DNA of 64,000 nucleotides from Cenococcum geophilum 1.58 (lineage: Eukaryota; Ascomycota; Dothideomycetes; Gloniales; Gloniaceae), in contig KV748177.1 in NCBI GenBank assembly GCA_001692895.1, positions 3,634,130-3,698,129 of the forward strand, in the 5' to 3' direction. Positions 45,475 through 56,407 of this stretch are shown one piece after another (positions within the stretch are counted from its first letter, which is position 1; each line of letters starts with the position of its first letter). A program made the translations under genes and the position numbers. The notes beneath the pieces were generated by a model that ran no database searches, was not told the origin of the DNA, and was given only the letters and a program-made list of their open reading frames with translations.

Positions 45475-47610
45475 TTACACTACAATACTCTTCAGAACAT
45501 CGACAACGACGGACGCGAATGCCTGCTGAAGAAGAGCAGCAATGGCAGGGTCACTTTGGTCGACTTCTTCAGGAAGCCCGAAAGCTTCCATGCCCACAAT
45601 ACAAGCTCGAACTGCTGAGTGGTAACGTTCTCCCATGGTAACTCGAACGTGCTCAAGGATTTCTGGATTATCAGTGAGTAAACGCTTGCGAATATTTTCC
45701 AAATCTGACTTAGAGGCCTTATCGAAATGCTTGGCTTGCTGACCGTCAGCTTTTGACAGATCTTGTTGCTCGTGACCCTTCGTCTCTTTGAAATTCAAAA
45801 TATCCTCTGCGGCTTTCCAATACGCAATCTCGATTAAAACAATTCCTAGGCTGTATATATCGTACGTCTTGCGGAATCCACACTCACGGCGATCTCCGAG
45901 ATACCCGGGGTGACAATACACCCCCCATTCTCGATCTTCTGGCGGCCCGGTCGACGTGCGGCCCACCTCATCTGGTCTTGCGTATTCGAGGCCACTGAGA
46001 ATCAGTTTTCCGTATTCGCCAGCTGCCTTCTCTGGGAACAAAAGTACACTAGCGCTTCGAAATCCCTTATGGAGCCAGTTTACGGCATGGAGATACATGA
46101 GGCTCGTGGCAAGGTCTTGCCCAAGTCGCAAACGGTCTCGTAAGAATGCCGGTCTCTCTCCGAACCGCTGAAACAATGATTGAGGGTCGTGAATAGTCTC
46201 ACCGCTGTTACCTGCTTCGTAGAGGAGTCCGAACCGCGAGTCTTTGCCTTTAACCAGGAAATACCCGAGGCAAGTAGGTGCACAAAATTCGACCGGTCGA
46301 GATTTGGTCTGGAGAAGCGCGGCAAGACGCTCTACACTCTTCACGACTTCCGGATCTGGACCTGAAGTAGTCATACCTTGCCCACGGTCAATAACCACAG
46401 ATGTGTATTTCTTCCACTCAATCCATACTTTCTTATCTCGATATGTGGCAAGAGTCCTTGTACCTCGGTCACTAACACCTCTTTGCCTGAGTGCTTTAAA
46501 ATCTTCATCATTCAGTTCTTTACTAACTCCATACGTGCGTTCGGACGATTCTTGCGACTTCGCAACAATGATGCTGAACTTTATGAGTTGCTCATATAGA
46601 GAACTGTATCGTCCTGTATCTCGGTCGCTGATATTTCCATTATGTAAAGAGTTGACAAGCGTGGTACCTCCGGACGTAAAGCTCATAGAGCCCTGGATTG
46701 TAGAATGGTCTTTCGCTTTTTGCATAGCAGTAAGCAAATGTTCCATCTCCTTGACCGTTGTGGTCAGTTGCAACACCTGCATCCATGTGTCTTGTGCTGT
46801 GTCTAGCAGTATCTGCATTTGAGTGCTCCCCAACGTCTCGCGAAGATATGCAGTGAGCTGCGATATGCGCTGAATGTTCTCTTCAGTTGATTTTCTATCT
46901 TTCAAAGCCCATTTCATCCGTTTCGGTTGCTTTACAATGTCCCTCGCGCCCTTTCCAAAAGCCACCAGCGTATTCAGAACTTTATGGTGTCTTTGTTTGC
47001 CTTGAGGAATTGTAGGGGATTTGAAGATCTCCGCGTATGTCTCGAAGTTTACGTGTTTGATTGATTCTCTAGAAAGTCCTCGTTGAGATAATCCCCAAGA
47101 CTCTGCAGTTTCAGGCTTCAGCGAGCTCTGGACATTTTCATTTGAGTCTAGGTGTCCAAGGGTGATGTCCGCGACTCTCTTTATGCTATTGTCCGGTTCT
47201 ACAGTGCCTTTTAGGCTATTTTCTGGCCCATTGAAATCCTCAAGGCTCAATTTGCGGAGTCTTTTCAAACGTGATTGAATTTCTCCAAGTATAGCAAATA
47301 TGAGACCTTGGTTTACTTTCATTTTCTTTTCGTACTCGGGGTGTCTCTTCTCATCAGTGAGGCCCACAGCATCCCCCCATTCTAGGAGCAAACTGTACTC
47401 TACGCCTAACCGGATTTTTAGGACCTCACACTCTTCGTCCATATGAGCAGCAGAGTTGAAATACCCATATCCTATTTTCCAGTCATGAACTTATATTTGT
47501 GATTGGAGTCTATCGAGCAGTTTCGTACCTTTCTGTATGCCTTCGAAAACCTGAACCGCCAAAGACAAACCACCTATGGCCAACGACGTTATGGATATGG
47601 GGTCCGTCAT
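45475..47610 (-). CDS. HeLo-domain protein with C-terminal pseudokinase domain
   Basis: Two exons: 47610-47529 and 47471-45475, giving 692 aa. The 57-bp intron has GTACGA...TAG ends. The N-terminal ~240 residues fit a HeLo (prion-inhibition and propagation) domain: a hydrophobic first helix (SITSLAIGGLSLAVQVFEGI), then a GYGYFNSAAHMDEECEVLK stretch and LRLGVEYSLLLEWGDAVGL-like residues. HeLo domains form membrane-disrupting helices in HET-S-type cell-death proteins. Residues ~370-660 are kinase-like: VWIEWK in the beta-3 position, LHKGFRSASVLLF where HRDxKxxN should be, and LSGLEYARP in place of DFG. A good YDIYSLGIVLIEIAYW helix follows. The catalytic Asp, the Asn and the DFG Asp are all missing, so it is a pseudokinase. 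It is divergent from the kinase at 48667. Confidence 0.8.
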
Positions 47611-48666
47611 TTTATTCGTTAACAATCACTGCCTGGTGTTGGAAATCCTAATACACGGTTCCAACGTTTGACGAGAATTGACTAAGAAAAGTAGAGGTGG
47701 CTAGGAAGGAGGCAGCTGAGATTTCAGAAATGCCGCAGCGTCTTGAACAGTCACACACCTTGTGTACGTTTTGGGGGCTGTGCGAGTACTCAATACTGCC
47801 TTCACAGCGGTTTTTCATCAGCAACAAGGCTGAAAGGTAAACATGTATTGAAATAAACGTATTTTACCTAACAGGGCACGCTTACAGACTCCAAACATCG
47901 AATCGGCCTTGGCAAACCCAGCCTTTGCAGCGTAAAATTCGCTTCGTGCCGTGCCGATCCCAATCTGGAAAGCTTTTATTGGCACGTTCTCCCGCACATG
48001 TCTGCATGGGATTCTACCCTTGTTCACACAGCGTTCGCGTGACACTCCTGCCTGCATTTCCCCCGGAAACAGACGAATACCCGCCCGAATTAAACTTGGA
48101 TGTTCAGCCAGAGCCTCTAGTTCGCCTAGCTGAGGCTCTGCCATGTTTCTTTTTGCATTGGCCTGGGGAGGTGTGGAAGAGGCAATGCCGCAGCCTTCTG
48201 GTTATGTATACGCAGACGGCTAGGGTGGAGATTTGTGAGCGCTATCCATCGCATCAATCTACATTACGGCGACTCGGACAGCCCTAGCAACGATCGATGA
48301 CGGAAATGCAGTGTGCTAGCGAATAAATGATAAATGAAGGACGTGCAGGGATGGCAAGGTATACATCAACTATCCATGCGTCCCAGCTAACCTTTTTTCT
48401 AAGCCAGCAGCGCTAATTCAGGTGATTCTACAACCTTTTCTCTCAACCATAACGCAGCCAGATTAATAACTTTTGCTAACTCTATTCTTCGCAGGCCTAC
48501 AAGCTACATATCTGGCACTCGCGCCCTCAAAATACCTGCAGTCAATACACCTCCGAGTCGGCAACGATGCTGCTTGATTTCGTGAATTACGTCGCAGGAA
48601 CTACAATAAGGATAGGAATTGTCCACCACAGCTCCAATAGCATATCTTCAGATAAAGTTCTGGAAA
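47611..48666. promoter_or_regulatory. Divergent promoter region between HeLo-pseudokinase and kinase genes
   Basis: About 1.06 kb separates the two starts. The ORFs inside (for example 47925-48287 plus, 47818-48144 minus) have no support. The arrangement would permit co-regulation. Confidence 0.4.
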
Positions 48667-50975
48667 ATGGCTCATCAACCCAGCAGCATCCCGCGATCTC
48701 TCAGTCCGACTTCATTCAATGCACAGCCTCAGTACCTATATCCTACAGACCACAATCTTAAGGGAGCTGGAAGGGTGACCGCGACAGCGGTCAGGACACC
48801 GGAACCCAGGTTCCGTAAAGCAGACGTATCTGGACGGTCAGATGTCCCGGAACAGATTCCTGGTCGACAGGATTCCGAAAACGCAAACTGTGTCACGTCT
48901 ACTATGTCCCTATCAGATTTTCATAAAATCCGTCCCACACTTTTCTGGGCTAAGGGCGAAAAGAAAGAAATAAAAGCAGAGGAGAAAATCAGATTTCCAA
49001 AGAGCGACGGCTTCCCTCTAATATGGCGAGATACGGTTACGAAACGTGGTGAGGCGAAGGCTATCGTTCAAGCCGCAGCCTGTATAAATCAAGAAGGTGT
49101 AGAAGAATATTTGGCTGTTAAGGTTGTTTCATTCGATTCAGACGAAGCTCGGGACAGAGCAGACGAGGAAGTCAAGACTTTGAAGAATCTCCGCCACAAC
49201 CACATCATCGCTTTCGTGGGATGTTTTACATTAGAAGATACACTTGGCATTCTACTATTTCCTCTGGCCAAGTACAACCTTTGGACGTACATGAAGACCA
49301 TCTCTAAGCACAACCAAGAACAACAAGACGGCACTATTACTCCCCACAAATATGTTTCTCGACTCAAAGGGTACTTTGCATGCCTTTGTCAGGCCTTACT
49401 GTATCTACATGATCGAAAATACCCTATCAAGCACCGAGATATCAAGCCAGAAAATATACTTATTGACGCCTTTGATACTGTCATCCTGACCGACTTTGAT
49501 ATCTCAAAGGAATATCGGTCCAGAGAGGCTGCAGTCACTTCAGGCAACACTATGGTTAGCCACAAATATCGCCTCCACATTTGCCAGTCCAAGAACGCTA
49601 ACGAGCTTAGTGTACCGTGGAATATGCTTCCAAAGAAACATTCAGTGGTACCAATCGTGACTTAGATTCTGACACTTTTTCTTTGGGATGCGTGTTCCTG
49701 GAAATGGTGACCGTCATACTTGGCGAGAGCTTCATGAATCTATATGCGCATGTCAGTGGCAAAGAACCGGATAATATTCAAACACCAGATAATATACGCG
49801 TCGTATACTGCCATGTCAGTGGCAAAGAACCGGATAATATTCAAACACCAGATAATATACGCGTCGTATACTGCAAACAGTCTGCGGAAGTGAATAGTTG
49901 GGTTGAAAAACTTAGAGCCATAGTGAAAAATGGCACCAAGGGTGCCGTCGCGCCTGTTAACCAGTGCAAAGCTCTAGATGAGAAAAGCCTTAATATGATC
50001 CTTAAGATGATGTCCGAAAACCCAGCAGAAAGGCCTGGGCTTCGTCAGGTTATAGAGGAATTCGAGCAACTTAGAGAAAAATGTGCGAATTGTCACCCAG
50101 TAGTACGTGTAATCACCACGCTATCTTTTTTTCAGGGGATTGCTAAGTAGTGTCAGCAGGAACCAACCTCAAGATCGGAATTCAGTTCCATGCTAGAGCA
50201 AACAGAGGCCCAGGTTCAAGGCTCACGGCTAGGAATCACGACCCAGGAGAGGACCACTAAACCAGCCCCAGTAAATTCATTGACATCCAGTCAGCTAGAG
50301 ACGGTTCCAGAGACAGAACCGCCCAACGGTGATATCTTTCTAGCAAAAAACCGCATTGGCTCGGATACAGCGTCGTCCTCTCCTCGTAGAACTGGGACAG
50401 ACATCTCCGGAAAGGGCATCGACGTGTTACGCGAGCAGAAAACACTGGTCTCTCAAACACAGCCCCATTCTGCAAATAACGCTCCGCTGCCATCAGTTTC
50501 AAATCAATTCGCCGGGTCGAGTGCCCACGATGCTGTGGTTAGTGATAAACCTCCTACACAAATGCCCACCTCCAATCCTCGGGCTTCTTCAGCGACAATT
50601 CCCGAATCAATCCCCATGTCCAGGGATTTCTCCGAAGCTAGCACCGCTACAAGAGATTCCAACCGCATCTCTCGACTTGACTTCCAAGAAAGTCCTCGTA
50701 CTACACATACCTTTACAGCACCTAAGCCTCCCTCGAGTGCACCAGACTTGGATCCAAATTTAACAGTTCCACCCAGGAAGCCCAGTGTCAATCAGGGGCT
50801 ATCCGATATTCGAATCTACTTTGCTCAAAGGAAGGATACAGAAATAAGAATTATTCCGAAAATAGAGGATATACCGGGAAAACACGTCATCGTGTACAAC
50901 CCTGATACCGATGAATACGCAGTGATGAAAAAGCACGATATCAACTGTAAGCATCAACAAGCTCCTCTTCGTTGA
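48667..50975 (+). CDS. Protein kinase with Ser/Thr/Pro-rich C-terminal extension
   Basis: Proposed exons are 48667-49554, 49611-50102 and 50157-50975, giving about 732 aa. The frame is open upstream of 48667 but the first ATG is there. Intron 1 (56 bp) has a perfect GCTAAC branch. Kinase elements: LAVKVVSF (Lys152), the alpha-C Glu in DEEVKTL, YLHDRKYPIKHRDIKPENIL (catalytic Asp258), DFD at 276-278 in place of DFG, TVEYAS in place of APE, and DSDTFSLGCVFLEM. The catalytic Lys and both Asp residues are present, so activity is possible. A 63-bp exact duplication lies in the C-lobe (49749-49874). A TAG at 50148-50150 lies in frame. It is removed if the intron 50103-50156 (or -50159) is used, otherwise the protein ends at 475 aa. 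The C-terminal ~270 residues are disordered except for the last ~60. Confidence 0.75.
49749..49874 (+). repeat. Exact 63-bp tandem duplication inside the kinase C-lobe
   Basis: Units 49749-49811 and 49812-49874 are identical base for base and add 21 residues in frame (starting HVSGKEPDNIQTPDN). Confidence 0.97.
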
Positions 50976-51643
50976 AATGCGCTCACCGTAATCACGAAAT
51001 ATAGACAAGGAAGGAATATTGATGTTCCTACCACACGGAGATGGATGGAAATACCGCACCTTGACAGGCGACGTCAACTTGTGGAAATCGTTGAGATTTA
51101 AAGTCAACTTGAAACGTTGTTTTGGGATGATCCGCGTGATGTTTTTGAAGGGTAGCTATCCATCAAATATGCTTCTGAAGGAAACACCACCGGTTGAGTG
51201 ATATATTTCGGTAAATATCTGGCTTGATATCATTTGATACTTTATAGATGTAACCGGTGTGCATAATTTTTATGAGCAGTCTCCTTCTATGATATACTAG
51301 TTCAACATCTTACCCCTACTTTCCTTGTACATTTAGTAAATTTCAATGTGCGTTTTGGGACCTTTGCGTGCCAGATCATATAGCATCTCGAAGATTGCTT
51401 CTGTGCTATTGCGGTGCTATCATAACATTCCCAAGAATTACTCTTGAATCTAGCAACTTTCATATCTTAAGTAAAGACGGGATTCATCACTCAAGAAATT
51501 ATTTGACTATCTACGCACGGCACACTAGGAAAACGGGGACGATTATTGCCACGGAGGCGAAAAGCACGAACCAAAAGACATCTGGGTATCAAAAACGCCA
51601 TTCCTCTATAAACTGTTATACAAGACGCGCCACATGCTCCGTG
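50976..51643. other. Convergent intergenic region, no supported gene
   Basis: 3' flanks of the kinase and patatin genes. Only short ORFs (for example 51368-51649) of no recognised type. Confidence 0.4.
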
Positions 51644-53436
51644 TTATAAAGATGTTGGAACCCTAAACTCCTCTAATACCTTCCGGTATTCATTGAAGAA
51701 ACGTGAACCTGTTACCTCGTGATCCTTGTGTTTGATTTTAACATGATCAATCACATGGTCCCGATCGACTAACTCCGTGGAGTCTTCGCACCAATTGCAG
51801 GAGTATCGAACACCAAGGGCAAAACGTTCCCAATGCGCTGTCCGTGCTCTCTGCCGCCGGTACTTGACGAGCTGCACTGCTATTTTCTCGATCTGCTTTG
51901 CCTCAGTATCGCAATATCTTTCCGCAGCGGTTTTGATGCGATTGAAGGTCTTGCGCCTGTGTCCTTCCAGTTTCCAATCACTCAGTTTTATATCTGCCAG
52001 ATCAGGACCAGCAAAACGTATATACTCGATAATTTCGCCTTCTTCCTTCCGCAACTTCAGCACATCGTGTACTTGCTGCTGCTCCCATTTGTACAAGGAA
52101 GTCGCCGGCATGTTTATTGATGGGAGGATCCGAGAACGCTTTTGCTTGCCGCAACCAATACTTACCAGACAGTGTATCGGCGACTCTTGATCTGGGTGCA
52201 TTGAGTAGACTTCGCGATAGAGCTCCATGGCTGGGTTGGTCATCCAGATGGAACCGTCGCGGAATTTTTTGTCGTCGATTTTCACGCTTTCAAAGAAACC
52301 TGGCGCAGCAGACGTGGCGAGACAGACATCTTTCAGCGGCGTGTCCTGCGTCTTATTGCTCTTGTTACGGTTCATAGCTGTGGGCTTATCCTCGTTAAAG
52401 ACATAAGAGCGGAATAGATAGGGGCGTCGCACTCCTCGTGCGCGGTCGATTTGAACGGCAAGGACCAATCTGCTTAAATTAGAGCAATACCAAATATATC
52501 GAAGAGAACTGACGTCTTGCATAGACTCGAGTCCGAGCGGAATGGTTCAGCAATTGTGACCCCCTCGATGTTTTTATGGGGCTTGGGTACAATCCCGTCT
52601 AATGCTTTGCGCAGACCTTCTGAGTATCTTGCGCGAATTTTGCGTCTCGATAATAACGGATGAAACTCATGTCCTTCGCTGGATATAGATGTCCACATTT
52701 CTTCAAAGTTACGTATAGCCTTGTTGATAGGTAAACGTAAACGACCAAGCATTACGGCGACAACTCTGTTAAGCAAGAGTCGTTAGTCAAGCAACAGCCA
52801 TAAGAAAGGAAGCATTACAAAAAGGATGGGTGCTATACCCTCCCATACTTGTGCCCCCCACGTAGTCGAAATAATGGCATGGCAGATAGTTGTCTGTGAT
52901 AGTAGCGGGGTCATCCTTAGAGAACTCTTGCTCATCATATCCATCCGGAGTACCGAACAATGGAGAGGATTTGCTGGACTTTGCACCATCATAACTACGT
53001 TCCACTCTTGCTATTTCTCGAAATATTCGTTCAAGAATGCATAGTTCAAAATATGCATGGATATTGCCTCCATCTACGAATGAAAGTTAGTGGGAGGCCG
53101 CCCTTTTGCCCTTCACCCTTGCGAGGGTAACGTACCTAAACTCAAGACTGTTTGACGCCGCCAGCAACCCGGAACATCAACTCCTTTACTTGTATTGGGA
53201 CTTGGTGTTATATATTGAGCACTTGCAATATCCCATGGAAGTGGGGACCGTGTGCCTTTGTAATTCCTTTCGTCGCCCAAAGATAGGGGTTCTGTAGAAG
53301 AGCTGGATGTGGTGAGATTCGTCGCACGTCGCAAGATACCCACAACAGGGACAGAATAACGGCTGGGATCCGGCGGTTCGGGAGATAATCGACCATCGGA
53401 ATCATCTTCAGCCATATGAGTCGTGCTAGGACCCAT
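51644..53436 (-). CDS. Patatin-like phospholipase with C-terminal zinc-finger-like motif
   Basis: Four exons: 53436-53136, 53073-52839, 52765-52514 and 52469-51644, giving 537 aa. Introns of 62, 73 and 44 bp have matching phases. The patatin fold is shown by VLSLDGG at about residue 97-103, the nucleophile elbow GGTSMGG (Ser176) and the catalytic-dyad Asp in FRDGSIWMTNPAMELY (Asp334). CLATSAAPGFFESV is typical of fungal patatins. The family hydrolyses acyl chains of phospholipids. The DGGGxRG oxyanion loop reads DGGNIHA here, so several conserved positions are altered. Near the C-terminus CNWC with His residues at 500, 504 and 509 resembles a C2H2 finger. Fungal patatins are common partners of NLR-type immune receptors, but no NACHT or NB-ARC domain is attached. 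Confidence 0.85.
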
Positions 53437-54536
53437 TTTTAGACGACCTGGCTATCCCAAGCTGAAAACTTAGGATCGCTTTGATAGAGATTGGCATACA
53501 ACGCACTGCGCAAGGATTGAAAAGAAAGAAAAGCACTCATTCCCTAGACCTCCCGCCCGCAAGCATATAGCCTCTAGTTTAGGAGGTCACCGTGGCCCTT
53601 GCCTCAGCCTGGAGGGGACTTAGCTTCAGCCTGGAGGCGACTCAGCTTCAGCCTTTGGGGCCAAAAGGCCCTCCCAAGTCAGGCTATACCGTCATCCCTC
53701 CAAGTGGAGGTGAGATGGAAATTGTCAAGGTTGCATGGAGGGCGAAAATCAATAAGCCACGCCGAACCACAGCGTCTAGGGTTCTCGGCGCCTCCAGTGC
53801 CCTATTGGGCCTTGAGCTGCCTGTTCTCGTGGCGTAACCGGTGACGCGGAATGTCTTTACCAAGGTGTCTGTTGACCTATTCCAGCTGTCATGGTGTGCC
53901 TATCAGCGGAGCGGTACGGCACCAGGCTGAGATCTGCCCTGTGTCCAGGTGGGTGGGTCCGGGAAGAATGCATGCAAGGCTTGAAGCGCCGTCTTATTTT
54001 ACAGGCCCTGGTAAAATACGGTAGAGCTTGTAATCAATGCTGGATTTGGATATGTATAGTAAGGCTGACATGTTCTGGCGTCCTCCGCTTGTAGTTCACA
54101 TTGACATCGAGTGACCGAAGAGGTTTCGCACGCAGGTATTTTTATTCACTTTGCATCTATGCCTCCTTTCGCTAAGCTATCTTTATTGCAATACTGAACA
54201 GACCTCTTTCATCTGGTGCCACGTTGACCATGAAAAGGGTTGGAAGCAGCAGGAGCGTGTTGGCTTGCAGCGCCTCACCTTTGCTTTCTGGCTCCACGTT
54301 TGATTCCCCATGTTTAATTCTGCCACGTACTAAATTTGAGACAGTAAATAAGTTGAAGGACTTGCAGCCTTGAGAGTGCGATTGACTGTGGTCAGCCTTC
54401 GTTTATGCTACTCTGGAGTATATCAGTCTACGAGTTTGATTGTGTCTTTGATGGAGCCATTCCCAAGAATAGCATGAATAAGAGTACCAGAACTCGTAGC
54501 CGTGTATGTCGATGGAAAGAATCTGCTCTTCGTACT
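53437..54536. other. Intergenic with a 22-bp tandem repeat
   Basis: 5' flank of the patatin gene and 3' flank of the next one. It holds the 53601-53660 repeat. No ORF is supported. Confidence 0.4.
53601..53660. repeat. 22-bp tandem repeat, about 2.7 units
   Basis: Units start at 53601, 53623 and 53645 with a GCYTCAGCCTGGAGG core and few mismatches. The two overlapping ORFs here owe their length to it. Confidence 0.85.
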
Positions 54537-55946
54537 TCAGAAATTCTCAATCATCGTTCCCACTCCTCTCTCATCCGCCAGCCTCACTAAATCCCCTCCA
54601 ACAACAACGTCCATCAGGCCCAACCCTACACTCTTATAAATCACATTCCCCCTCTGCAGCCACTCCATCAGCCCGCTGTCCGCCTTATGCTCCTTCCCAT
54701 CGCTTCCTTTCATCTTCTTCCCTTCTCCTAGCTCCACGCCGCTCCCATCAAGCGCTGTGCCCTGTCCTGTCGCCTGAAGCCGCTTGCGCTCCGCATCCCG
54801 TTTCAGCATAACGAGTTCACCAATCTCTACCACCTCACGGCCTCCAAGTCCAGCCTGAATTATTTCCCCAGCCTCTTTGAGGCAGGCCTCGACGCTATCC
54901 ACGACGACCGCACCACCCTGCTGCGCGTGCTTGTGGTGATGGTGTCCATGCTGCGGCGCGACGGCTTGGCGCAGGATGTCCGGGTGTAACTCAATCATAT
55001 GCGCTTTGTACGAGCCAATAGCAGCGATGTAGCGCCCTTTCTTGCGCCCCTCCGTATTCGTTAGGTATTCGGCAGGGAAGAGTGGAGCCAGTGAGGGCGT
55101 GGTACAAAAAATGACAGAGGAGGCGCGAACGGTAGACTTCAGGAGGCGAGCGTACTCGTTATGAGCAGACGTTATAATGCTGATATTCGGTCGGGCAAGA
55201 TCCGTCGTCTCGGCAGTTGGTATGTTTATGGGGGGGAATGGCGCGGGGGTTACGGAAGGGTTGTACAGTCTTTCGATAAGCGCATGAGCGGTGTCGAAGG
55301 TCCGGTTGATAATGTTGAGATGGTGTATTTCGGGCCCTCGAAGGAGAAGAGCTAGCCGTATGTGCCAGTACGCTTGCTTTCCGGCCCCAAAAACGACGAG
55401 ATCGTGGACATTTGTCCTTTTTTTGAACAGCATTGTCGATGCAAGTGCTGTACGAAAGGCAGTAATTTCTTCTGCGTTGACAAGGGCGCGTGGTGAGCCC
55501 GTTTTGTCAAGTAGCGTCAGAGAGCCCTTCGGGCTTGTGCTTTGACTACTGTTAATTGAGGGAGGGATGTCGGCAGGCACATCGAACGCGGCAGTCGAGG
55601 AACCTGCAGAAGGTGCACTTGTAGAGGATAACGAGAGGGAGTCGAACGGGGACATAGGGGATGCGTCGATACTCCCTCCACAGGGTTCTGAAAGCGTGAC
55701 TATCTTTACGCCTAGCCCGTCGTTACTGCTAGCTGGCATAAAGAGCGTTGTTTGCCCATCGCTCCGTTTGAGAGCTGTCCGCATCGGTTGATATGAAGAG
55801 CAGCAGCCATTGGCATCCTCTTCAGTGGAGGTAGAGTAGTAATGAAGAGCATCAGCTAAGGACTGCTGCAAATCGAGTATGTCCTGCTTAGTGAGAGAAT
55901 GGAGGAGGGAGCGGACATCTGAGTCTGAGAGGATGGTAAGAGGCAT
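54537..55946 (-). CDS. Ornithine cyclodeaminase / mu-crystallin family protein
   Basis: A single exon of 469 aa from the ATG at 55946. The family fold is clear. An N-terminal region has MPLTILSDSDVRSLL and YQPMRTALKRSDGQTTLFMP. The core has LTLLDKTGSPRALVNAEEIT and TALASTMLF, then an NAD(P)-binding Rossmann motif LVVFGAGKQAYWHIRLALL and NIINRTFDTA. The C-terminus holds VIYKSVGLGLMDVVVG. Members include ornithine cyclodeaminase (ornithine to proline plus ammonia), ketimine reductases and alanine dehydrogenases, and the substrate cannot be read from the sequence. Ser/Pro-rich and His-rich inserts (residues ~95-150, and HGHHHHKHA) make it longer than bacterial members. Confidence 0.88.
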   Translation of the reverse strand: MPLTILSDSDVRSLLHSLTKQDILDLQQSLADALHYYSTSTEEDANGCCSSYQPMRTALKRSDGQTTLFMPASSNDGLGVKIVTLSEPCGGSIDASPMSPFDSLSLSSTSAPSAGSSTAAFDVPADIPPSINSSQSTSPKGSLTLLDKTGSPRALVNAEEITAFRTALASTMLFKKRTNVHDLVVFGAGKQAYWHIRLALLLRGPEIHHLNIINRTFDTAHALIERLYNPSVTPAPFPPINIPTAETTDLARPNISIITSAHNEYARLLKSTVRASSVIFCTTPSLAPLFPAEYLTNTEGRKKGRYIAAIGSYKAHMIELHPDILRQAVAPQHGHHHHKHAQQGGAVVVDSVEACLKEAGEIIQAGLGGREVVEIGELVMLKRDAERKRLQATGQGTALDGSGVELGEGKKMKGSDGKEHKADSGLMEWLQRGNVIYKSVGLGLMDVVVGGDLVRLADERGVGTMIENF

Positions 55947-56407
55947 AGTTGCGATGAGGACGATATTCTGGTACTACGGTGGATGGGAGGCGCATTGAAG
56001 AGATGAGAAGGATCGCTCCCGTGTCTGTTATTGATATTAGTATGCAATGCATGTTGAAGGGTTGGACGGACTTACTGGCGAAGAAGTGCGTACGGTGCTC
56101 GATAGCTTCTGATTGCCGCGTTTTAGATGGCCGATGACGGAGATAGCAGTGAGGGGTGGGAACATCGACTAAAAAGCTTGAAAGGCATCATTAACGCTAA
56201 CACATCTCACTAACTCCTTCGCGGTACACTTGGGCAGACTGAGGCAGGTCAAGTTAAAACTAATTCAGGTCAAAGACTGCTTTTCATAGGCTGGCTGATT
56301 GGCGTCATAAGTGACAAGACCATCTCATTTTTAAGTGTTCAACGCCCGCTAAATGCACAGACAAGCACACTGGATTCCCAAATCCCATACCCGTATCACA
56401 CAATCAT
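55947..56407. other. Intergenic between OCD-family and eL8 genes
   Basis: Upstream flank of the cyclodeaminase-family gene and 3' flank of eL8. Nothing else recognised. Confidence 0.4.
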
